Shown here one piece after another: positions 1 through 5,075 of a DNA stretch of 7,011 nucleotides. The notes beneath the pieces were generated by a model that saw only the letters and a program-made list of their open reading frames with translations, made no database searches and had not been told where the DNA came from. This stretch comes from Phycisphaerales bacterium. Its GTDB lineage: Bacteria > Planctomycetota > Phycisphaerae > Phycisphaerales > SM1A02. How positions within the stretch are numbered: position 1 is the stretch's first letter; each line of letters begins with the position of its first letter. Both the position numbers and the translations under genes were made by a program. The stretch lies in the NCBI GenBank assembly GCA_007125255.1, contig SLDM01000279.1:1-7011 (forward strand). Direction: 5' to 3'.

Positions 1-202
1 GAGGAAAAGTAACGAAGTGACGGAGTGAAGTGTGTTGGGAGGGTCGAGCGACGAAGGAGCGGGCGCTCGAAGGGTATCTTCAACCCATTTTCTGCGCGAC
101 TGGCACGTGAACGGTGGGTTTCGCTCCTTCGTCGCTCTACCCACCCTACGCGGCACCCCACTTCGTCACTCCGTCACTCCGTTACTTCGTTACTTCGCCC
201 CC
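1..202. repeat. Non-coding region with long imperfect inverted repeat
   Basis: No convincing gene lies here; the short open frames are low-complexity and run antisense into pyrH. The stretch folds back on itself. Bases 7-26 pair with 176-195 (19 of 20 Watson-Crick, the exception G19 with T183, a wobble in plus-strand RNA). Bases 27-32 pair with 159-164. Bases 37-61 pair with 122-146 (23 of 25), including a perfect 16-bp core at 46-61 and 122-137. Bases 82-87 pair with 115-120 near the tip. Bases 165-175 form a bulge of extra repeat units. The right arm ends 7 bases before the pyrH stop codon, so the structure would form just after the pyrH reading frame in its mRNA, and the strand leaves the stem through ACTTTTCCTC, a weak T-run. 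It may act as a terminator or 3'-end stabiliser, or be a dispersed palindromic repeat. The left arm may continue beyond the window. Confidence 0.75.
164..195. repeat. Degenerate 8-bp tandem repeat, four units
   Basis: Four consecutive octamers read cgtcactc, cgtcactc, cgttactt, cgttactt, consensus CGTYACTY. Related octamers (cgctcctt, cgtcgctc) occur at 122-137, and their complements in the left arm at 8-32 and 46-61. The inverted repeat is thus made from one short degenerate unit on both strands. The period of 8 is out of step with codons and no reading frame uses it. Confidence 0.7.
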
Positions 203-961
203 TCAATTGGTCACCAGCGTCCCCACACGCTCACCGGTGACGACCCGGCGGATATTGCCCTTCTTCTTGAAGTCGAACACGATCACCGGCAGGCTGCGCT
301 CCATGCACATCGAGAGTGCGGTCAGGTCCATCACCCCGAGCTGTTTTTCGATCGCTTCGGCGAAGGTGAGCTGATCGTACCGCGTCGCGCTTGAATCCTT
401 CCGCGGGTCGGCGGAGTAGACGCCATCGACCTTGGTCGCCTTGAGGACGATGTCCGCGTTGAGCTCCGCCCCGCGCAGCGCAGCGCAGGTGTCGGTGGTG
501 AAGAACGGGTTGCCGGTGCCGGCGGCGAGAATGAGCACGCGGCCCTTCTCAAAGTGGCGCAGCGCGCGGGCGCGGATGAACGGTTCCGCCACGGCGGGGA
601 TGTCGATCGCGCTCATGAGGCGGGCGGGCTGACCGAGGTTTTCGATCGCTTCGCGCAGGGCGACGCCGTTGATGACGGTGCCGAGCATGCCCATGTAATC
701 GGCGTTGGACTGCGCGATGGTGCCGGTCTCGGCGAGCTGGCCGCCGCGAATGATGTTGCCTCCGCCGACGACGATGGCGATCTGCGGGCGGCCGGACGTA
801 CCGGGGGCCTCGGCGTCGCCGCTTCTGACGGCATCAACGATCTCCTGCGCGATGAGGCCGAGCTCATCGGGATCGATTCCGAATTCACCGGGCTTGCTGA
901 AGCTTTCGCCGCTGATTTTGAGAATGATCCGACGGTACTGCTGGTGTGGGGCGTCCGGCAT
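203..961 (-). CDS. pyrH: UMP kinase (uridylate kinase)
   Basis: Cytoplasmic enzyme of pyrimidine synthesis that phosphorylates UMP to UDP using ATP; bacterial type, amino acid kinase fold. The 252-residue product has the family signatures in order: LKISGES at 14-20 with the nucleotide-binding Lys15, GGGN at 66-69 followed by IIRG, DYMGML near 88-93, GTGNPFFTTD at 148-157, ADIVLKATKVDGVYSADP at 169-186, MDLTA at 211-215, and a C-terminal RRVVTGERVGTLV segment. Compared with E. coli it has about 10 extra residues between the first helix and the GGGN strand (about 48-60, Gly/Ala/Pro-rich), which accounts for most of its greater length. The start at 961 is chosen because GAGAGGAAA lies upstream and the protein begins like known homologues; ATGs at 994 and 1057 are in frame but lack a clear ribosome site. 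It is divergent from the VWA operon; tsf and frr, common neighbours of pyrH, are absent from the window. Confidence 0.96.
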   Translation of the reverse strand: MPDAPHQQYRRIILKISGESFSKPGEFGIDPDELGLIAQEIVDAVRSGDAEAPGTSGRPQIAIVVGGGNIIRGGQLAETGTIAQSNADYMGMLGTVINGVALREAIENLGQPARLMSAIDIPAVAEPFIRARALRHFEKGRVLILAAGTGNPFFTTDTCAALRGAELNADIVLKATKVDGVYSADPRKDSSATRYDQLTFAEAIEKQLGVMDLTALSMCMERSLPVIVFDFKKKGNIRRVVTGERVGTLVTN

Positions 962-970
962 GACTGAGCG

Positions 971-979
971 TTTCCTCTC
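971..979 (-). promoter_or_regulatory. Ribosome binding site of pyrH
   Basis: On the minus strand GAGAGGAAA lies 9 to 12 bases upstream of the ATG at 961. It favours this start over the in-frame upstream ATGs at 994 and 1057. Confidence 0.5.
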
Positions 980-1086
980 GATGGCTGGCGTCATTGGACT
1001 GTCCACCGCCGGATCGGTCAAGGCCGCACGCCGCGCGAATCGGGCGCTGGCGGTCATTTCCCGCGCGATCGATCAACGAGGCAACC

Positions 1087-1092
1087 TATACT
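1087..1092 (+). promoter_or_regulatory. Candidate -10 box for the VWA operon
   Basis: TATACT differs from TATAAT at one base and lies in an otherwise GC-rich gap, about 90 bases before the VWA start codon. No good -35 hexamer is visible 16 to 18 bases upstream, so this is a weak call resting on the -10 match and its position. Confidence 0.3.
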
Positions 1093-1181
1093 GCCGACCG
1101 CGTGCAGGGAACTTCCTGGCCGCGAAGACGTATCAGCAGAGACGCAATCAGCAGAGTCCTGTCAGCCGAAGTCGCCATCAG

Positions 1182-2183
1182 ATGCTGCCACCAACCCCGC
1201 CGACATCCTCTTCGCCGAAGCTGGACGAGCTGCGCAAACAGGTGCAGTCGCTGCGGCAGGTGGTCCACCAGTTGAGCGCGGAACGGGAAATGCGCTTGCG
1301 CCGGGGCCGACGCCGTCTGCTCGCGACCGGCCTGGCGCTCTCGGTCATTGTTCATCTCGCACTCCTGGCATACTTCGCCATGATGTCCCGCGCCGGCGAC
1401 GGCCCCGGCGGACCGGCCGCGGACGAGTATCAGTTCGCGATGGTTTTCGACCAGTCGCTGAGCCAGGCGGAGACGACCGCGCTGGACGAGTTGGATCTTG
1501 ATCCGAGCGAAGAGCTGCTCTCGGATCTCGCCGATGCCGGCGATGAGGCGCTCACCGACGCGCCGGCGGCGACCAATCTGGCGAGCACTGGACTCGGTGC
1601 CGTGGATACGCTCGGCGGGGCGGGGGACAGCGCGCAGGGCGGCGGCATGTTGTCCGGCGGAGCGGGGACGACGTACTTCGGTATCGAGGCGCAGGGAAAC
1701 CGGTTCCTCTATATTGTCGACCGCTCCGGATCGATGATGTTCGCGCACCGGATGGAGATCGCGATGCGCGAACTCCGCGAGTCGGTTCAGTCACTGCCGG
1801 ACTACGCCTATTTTCAGGTCCTGTTCTTTTCGAGTAACGTTCTGGCGCCGGACTTTGAGCAGGGTTGGGCGCGGGCGTCGGGGGCCAACCAGCGCCGCTA
1901 CCTGAACTGGTTCGACCGGATCGATCCCGGCGGCGGCACGGTGCCCCGACCGGCATTCCTCATGGCGTTTGACATGAATCCCCGCCCGGATGTGATCTTC
2001 TTCATGACCGACGGCATCATCCCCGATCTCAGCGCCGATGAGATCAACGAGATCAATCAGCGCGGCGGCCGTGTGGTGATTCACACGATCGCCTTCGGCG
2101 ATCAGGGCAGTGAACAGCTCCTCCGGCGGCTGGCCCGTGATTCCGGCGGGCAGTATCGCTACATTCCCGACGGAGGCCGATAG
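1182..2183 (+). CDS. Membrane-anchored VWA protein with TonB-like transmembrane helix
   Basis: Predicted inner-membrane protein of 333 residues with the bulk in the periplasm. Order: a Pro/Ser-rich tip and an amphipathic, coiled-coil-like helix (about 13-37), a basic stretch RLRRGRRR (38-45), one transmembrane helix (about 46-68), an acidic linker (about 80-127), a Gly-rich linker (about 134-163), and a C-terminal VWA domain (about 166-330). The metal site (MIDAS) looks complete: DRSGS gives Asp180, Ser182 and Ser184, GGGT gives Thr253, MTDG gives Asp277. The transmembrane helix contains SVIVH, with Ser54, His58, Phe65 and Ser69 spaced like the Ser-His-Leu-Ser set of TonB and TolA. First gene of the operon with ExbB/ExbD homologues, so it may be their client; this is inference. 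The ATG at 1182 has no clear ribosome site. A start at 1290 (Met37, just before the basic stretch) is possible and would keep the helix and domain. Ligand unknown. Confidence 0.9.
   Translation: MLPPTPPTSSSPKLDELRKQVQSLRQVVHQLSAEREMRLRRGRRRLLATGLALSVIVHLALLAYFAMMSRAGDGPGGPAADEYQFAMVFDQSLSQAETTALDELDLDPSEELLSDLADAGDEALTDAPAATNLASTGLGAVDTLGGAGDSAQGGGMLSGGAGTTYFGIEAQGNRFLYIVDRSGSMMFAHRMEIAMRELRESVQSLPDYAYFQVLFFSSNVLAPDFEQGWARASGANQRRYLNWFDRIDPGGGTVPRPAFLMAFDMNPRPDVIFFMTDGIIPDLSADEINEINQRGGRVVIHTIAFGDQGSEQLLRRLARDSGGQYRYIPDGGR
2172..2176 (+). promoter_or_regulatory. Ribosome binding site of the 2187 gene
   Basis: GGAGG lies inside the last codons of the VWA gene, 10 bases before the ATG at 2187. 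It fixes that start and suggests translational coupling across the 3-base gap. Confidence 0.6.
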
Positions 2184-2186
2184 CCC

Positions 2187-3389
2187 ATGCGAACCGCGAC
2201 CGCTGCCATGCCCGGTCTCTTCGCGGCGATGATCCTCGTCGCGATCGCGCCGTGGCCGGCATCGGCGGAAACGGGATTATCCGGATCATCCGGATCATCG
2301 GAGCGCGAACCGCGCGAAGCCGACCGCACGGAACCGGCGGATCGCATTGAGCGCCGGCGGGGGCTTTCGGTCCTGGAAGGCCGCATCGTGGCGATGGATG
2401 AAACGGCGATTACGATCCGCAGCGCGGAGACGCGGGCGACCCACACGGTGCGCTGGGACCTGGTGCGCACCGTGCGGACCGAACGCTCCGAGCCGCGCCT
2501 GGAGCAATGGCTGGATCTCGGCGAGCGCCTGTGGCGAGCGCGGACCCGTCTGGAGCGGGGCGACGTTCTGCTCGCCGAGCCGCTGCTGCAGGAGCTCTTC
2601 GACGAATGGCGCGGCCGCACCGACGAAGCGGCCCTGATCGCGGCGGAAGGGCTTCTGCGCTGTCGCCTGGCGCGGGGTGATCAGGCCGGCGGGGTCCTGC
2701 CCGCACTCGAAGTGATCCGCCTCTCCCGCGCGGACGTCTCGACCGATGCGTACCGCGCGATGCCGAGGATCGTGGATGATCGCAGGGAAGTCATTCCGGG
2801 TCTGCCGCCGCGGTGGCTGGCGGCGCCGGGCGACCTGGTGCTGGTCGGTGAGCTCGGCTCGTACGATGCCCGGGGAGATCAGGTGGTCGCGGAGATGGCG
2901 GCGTTGTACCGCGTGCTCGCCGCGCGGCAGGTCGGGCGCGAACTGGATGAGCAGGAGCGGCGGAGGTCGCGGGAGGCGGTGGACCACCCCGGTCTGGAAC
3001 TGCTGCGGGCGATGGTGGAGGCGGATGATCCCGATCGCGATCGACGGGAGGCGGCCCGGCAGTGGATCGAACGGGAACTGCCGGATGCCGAGGGGTGGCG
3101 CGAAGCGTGGCTGCGGTTTCAGCTTGGGCACACCTGGGTGAACGAAGAGGGCACCGGCCGACGACAGCGCGGCATGGTCCAGTTGCTGCATCTGCCCGCC
3201 CGCTTCTCCGGCACGCAACCGTACCTCTCGGGGCTGGCGGTGGAGCAGGCGCGGACGACGGCGGCGGCGCTGGGGATGGATGAACTGGCGGAGCGACTCC
3301 GCGAACAGATGGAACGAGACTTCACGCACCACCCGGTCCGGCAGCAGGGCCGGCGGGATGAGGTGCTTTCCCGCGCGGAGGCCCGTTGA
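2187..3389 (+). CDS. Secreted protein of unknown function, helical, with small beta-rich segment
   Basis: I do not recognise a named family. The 400-residue product starts with a signal peptide (hydrophobic core about 9-22, likely cleavage after Ala-Ser-Ala at 25-27; no lipobox Cys), so it should be periplasmic. A Ser/Gly and charged low-complexity stretch follows (about 30-57). Residues 59-97 look like a small beta unit: hydrophobic and charged residues alternate (LEGRIVAMDETAITI), ending in a VRWDLVRTV segment, reminiscent of Sm-like or SH3-like folds. The rest (about 103-395) is Arg/Glu/Ala/Leu-rich and mainly helical, with TPR-like pieces such as LERGDVLLAEPLLQELF near 122-138. It sits 3 bases after the VWA gene and 34 before the exbB-like gene, so it probably serves the same envelope complex, perhaps as a scaffold for the VWA domain. 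The signal peptide is the firmest part of this description. Confidence 0.8.
   Translation: MRTATAAMPGLFAAMILVAIAPWPASAETGLSGSSGSSEREPREADRTEPADRIERRRGLSVLEGRIVAMDETAITIRSAETRATHTVRWDLVRTVRTERSEPRLEQWLDLGERLWRARTRLERGDVLLAEPLLQELFDEWRGRTDEAALIAAEGLLRCRLARGDQAGGVLPALEVIRLSRADVSTDAYRAMPRIVDDRREVIPGLPPRWLAAPGDLVLVGELGSYDARGDQVVAEMAALYRVLAARQVGRELDEQERRRSREAVDHPGLELLRAMVEADDPDRDRREAARQWIERELPDAEGWREAWLRFQLGHTWVNEEGTGRRQRGMVQLLHLPARFSGTQPYLSGLAVEQARTTAAALGMDELAERLREQMERDFTHHPVRQQGRRDEVLSRAEAR
2280..2297 (+). repeat. Short 9-bp tandem duplication within the 2187 gene
   Basis: Two perfect copies of tccggatca lie just after the signal peptide and encode the Gly-Ser-Ser repeat of a low-complexity linker. 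The unit contains the palindrome ATCCGGAT across its junctions. It is in frame and probably arose by slippage. Confidence 0.6.
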
Positions 3390-3423
3390 GGGGCCGCGCT
3401 GCTCACAGGAATCGGAACCGAGC

Positions 3424-4185
3424 ATGATGACCGAGAGCGGACGGACATGGGCCCTCCTCCTGGCCGAAACCGGTGGCGAGGCGGGCATGACGTGGCTGGA
3501 GACGATTCAGCGCGGCGGGCCGGTGGGGTATCTGATTCTGCTGATGAGCGTCGTTGCCCTGGCGCTGATCATGATGCACTTCGTGCAGATTCGGCGGACG
3601 GCCCTCCTGCCGCCGGAACAACTGGCGGCGCTGGACGAGCTTCTCCGGGAGGGCGATGTGGCCGGCGCGCTGGAGTACTGTCTCCAGCCGGAGCATGACT
3701 CCTACCTCGTGCGCATCCTGACCTCGGGACTGACCCGCTTCCAGAAGTCCGCCTTCGGCGCTTTTGAGATCAAGAACGCGATCGAGGAAGCGGGAGAGGA
3801 TCAGACCGCCCGCCTCTACCGCTCCACCGACGCAATCGGCGTGATCGGCGCGATTGCCCCGCTGCTCGGGCTTCTCGGCACGGTCGTCGGCATGGTCGGC
3901 GCGTTCGAAGCGATCGGCCAGACCGGGGCGACCAACCACGAAGCGCTCGCGGGCAACATCAGCCTCGCCCTGGTGACCACCCTGATGGGATTGACGCTGG
4001 CGATTCCCTGTATCGCGCTGTACACGTTCTTCCGGAACCGCATCGACACCTTTGCCTCGGAAACCGCCCTGGAGATCGAGCGGCTGACACTCCACCTGGA
4101 ATCAAGCGGTCCCCAGAGCGCCACCTCGCCCCCGTCCGCGCGACCGGCAGCACCGGCCACGGCCGGACAGGGAGGGCGCAGCTGA
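3424..4185 (+). CDS. MotA/TolQ/ExbB-type proton channel protein
   Basis: Inner-membrane channel subunit that, with ExbD-type partners, uses the proton gradient to drive movement of a periplasm-facing client. The 253-residue product has three transmembrane helices (about 34-54, 138-162 and 179-203) separated by a cytoplasmic helical region (about 60-135), the standard ExbB/TolQ layout. The family core APLLGLLGTVVGMVGAF lies at 145-161; Thr153 matches E. coli ExbB Thr148, and VTTLMGL at 184-190 supplies Thr186 matching Thr181. The position of E. coli Glu176 appears to be Leu181. A Pro/Ala/Ser-rich tail follows about residue 228. Start is uncertain: ATG 3424 or 3427 follow AGGA at a long spacing, while ATG 3487 (Met22, MTWLETIQ) has GAGG five bases upstream and begins like many homologues. 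Codon use in 3424-3486 still looks coding. Its stop overlaps the next start by one base. Confidence 0.93.
   Translation: MMTESGRTWALLLAETGGEAGMTWLETIQRGGPVGYLILLMSVVALALIMMHFVQIRRTALLPPEQLAALDELLREGDVAGALEYCLQPEHDSYLVRILTSGLTRFQKSAFGAFEIKNAIEEAGEDQTARLYRSTDAIGVIGAIAPLLGLLGTVVGMVGAFEAIGQTGATNHEALAGNISLALVTTLMGLTLAIPCIALYTFFRNRIDTFASETALEIERLTLHLESSGPQSATSPPSARPAAPATAGQGGRS
4169..4176 (+). promoter_or_regulatory. Ribosome binding site of the first exbD-like gene
   Basis: AGGGAGGG lies at the end of the exbB-like gene, about 9 bases before the ATG at 4185. With the TGATG stop-start overlap at 4183-4187 it points to tight translational coupling of the two subunits. Confidence 0.65.
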
Positions 4186-4604
4186 TGGCGTGGCGCGGTC
4201 GACAACGCGAACGGATCTTCCCGGTCGAGATTACGCCGATGATCGATGTGGTCTTCCTGCTGGTGATCTTCTTCATGGTGACCGCCCAGTTTGCCCAGAT
4301 CAGCCGGGCGGAACTGGATCTGCCGCAGGAGCGGGGAGAGCAGCGTGAGCAGGTCGGCCGGGAGGAGCTCATCATCAACCTCACGCGTGAGGGCGTCATC
4401 ATCATCGCGGAGCAGAGAATCGAACTCGGAGAGATCGAGCCGTACGTTCGGCAGGCGCTCGAACGGTCGGGTGAGGATCCGGCCGCGGCCAGCGTGCAAC
4501 TGCGCATCGACCGGGAAAGTGACACCCGGCAACTCAATGACCTGGTCACGCGGTTACAGGGGCTCGGGGTCGGGCGCGTCCGGGTCGCCACCAAGGTTCC
4601 CTGA
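4185..4604 (+). CDS. ExbD/TolR-type biopolymer transport protein 1
   Basis: Motor subunit paired with the ExbB-type channel. The 139-residue product is of normal length and topology: short basic cytoplasmic tip (RGRQRER), one transmembrane helix (about 19-37), and a periplasmic domain to the C-terminus. The family signature ITPMIDVVFLL (16-26) carries Asp21, equivalent to the proton-carrying Asp25 of E. coli ExbD. The segment after the helix, SRAELDLPQE (40-49), is the usual linker, and the strand-helix-strand end (VQLRIDRESDTRQLNDLV, then VGRVRVATK) fits the ExbD/TolR periplasmic fold. It begins inside the exbB-like stop codon and is followed after 48 bases by a second, divergent copy. Members of this family cannot be separated into ExbD or TolR by sequence here, so no symbol is given. 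Confidence 0.93.
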   Translation: MAWRGRQRERIFPVEITPMIDVVFLLVIFFMVTAQFAQISRAELDLPQERGEQREQVGREELIINLTREGVIIIAEQRIELGEIEPYVRQALERSGEDPAAASVQLRIDRESDTRQLNDLVTRLQGLGVGRVRVATKVP

Positions 4605-4652
4605 CGCGCGCGAGGTGCTCGTGAACGAAGAGGAACGAAAGCGAACGACACG

Positions 4653-5075
4653 ATGTGGACCCGATCACGAAAATCCAGGCGGCAGCGGGAACGGATCACG
4701 CTCAATCTGGCGAGCATGATCGACGTGACGTTTCTGCTGTTGATCTACTTTCTGATCACCACCGTGCTGGCCGAGCCGGAAGATCGCCTGACGCCTGATC
4801 TCAAGGTGCAGACCGGGGAGGCCGCCGGAAGCGAGGCGGATTTCGAGCCGCAGGTGGTGGAGGTGCTCGTCCATGACGGCGCGCCGGCGTACCGCCTGGG
4901 CCCGTCGGTTTTTCGCACCCGCGGGGAACTGCGCGAACGACTCGAGCAGCTCCCCCGCGGCGCCGGCGTCTTCGTGCAGGTGGGGGGCGGCGTTCCGGTG
5001 GGATTCGCGGTGGCCGCCATTCAGATCGCCCGCGACCTCGGCTTTGAACAGGTGACGTATGTTCCGGAACCGTAA
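4653..5075 (+). CDS. ExbD/TolR-type biopolymer transport protein 2
   Basis: Second motor subunit of the same family, 140 residues. A very basic tip (TRSRKSRRQRER, 3-14) precedes a single transmembrane helix (about 22-40). LASMIDVTFLLLIYF (19-33) carries Asp24, the conserved proton-carrying Asp, so the protein looks active. The periplasmic part diverges from copy 1: the linker is Glu/Asp-rich with TPDLKVQTGE at 47-56, and the usual charged strand near the end is replaced by a Gly-rich VQVGGGVPVGF (108-118) before AIQIARDLGFEQVTYV (122-137). The start is the only in-frame ATG near; the purine-rich stretch GAGGAACGAAAG upstream (4630-4641) is far for a ribosome site, so expression may be lower or coupled. 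Its last 17 bases overlap the next gene. Two ExbD copies beside one ExbB suggest a mixed ExbD dimer, which is inference. Confidence 0.92.
   Translation: MWTRSRKSRRQRERITLNLASMIDVTFLLLIYFLITTVLAEPEDRLTPDLKVQTGEAAGSEADFEPQVVEVLVHDGAPAYRLGPSVFRTRGELRERLEQLPRGAGVFVQVGGGVPVGFAVAAIQIARDLGFEQVTYVPEP

Larger units (their letters stand above)
962..1181. other. Divergent intergenic region between pyrH and the VWA operon
   Basis: These 220 bases separate the two divergent starts and should hold promoters for both directions. The open frame that crosses here on the plus strand continues from antisense of pyrH and is not considered coding. Apart from the candidate -10 box at 1087-1092 and the pyrH ribosome site, no strong operator palindrome, riboswitch or RNA gene was seen. 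Confidence 0.6.

Noticed and set aside
122..195. Possible CRISPR array from repeated short units
   Set aside because: Units are 8 bp with no spacers, and the complementary arm lies at 7-61; this is an octamer tandem repeat in a palindrome, not repeat-spacer structure.
25..394. Three short plus-strand frames at the left edge
   Set aside because: They read through the octamer inverted repeat and the antisense of the pyrH 3' end; Ser/Arg/His-rich products with no domain or ribosome site.
705..1181. N-terminal extension of the VWA frame back to an ATG at 705
   Set aside because: This part lies antisense to pyrH and in the divergent promoter gap; its predicted residues look random, while coiled-coil and membrane features begin only after the ATG at 1182.
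3280..3423. Upstream extension of the exbB-like frame to the ATG at 3280
   Set aside because: It would overlap the 2187 gene by 110 bases and adds Arg/Ser-rich residues unlike the family; starts at 3424 or 3487 fit better.
2295..3488. Minus-strand open frame of 397 codons opposite the 2187 gene
   Set aside because: Antisense to a coding sequence with a clear signal peptide and ribosome site, and it spans the gap between two plus-strand genes; the product is Arg/Pro/His-rich and resembles no family.
4621..4719. Alternative GTG start at 4621 for the second exbD-like gene
   Set aside because: It is in a different frame from the IDVTFLL signature; its reading gives only the shadow frame of the first exbD-like gene.
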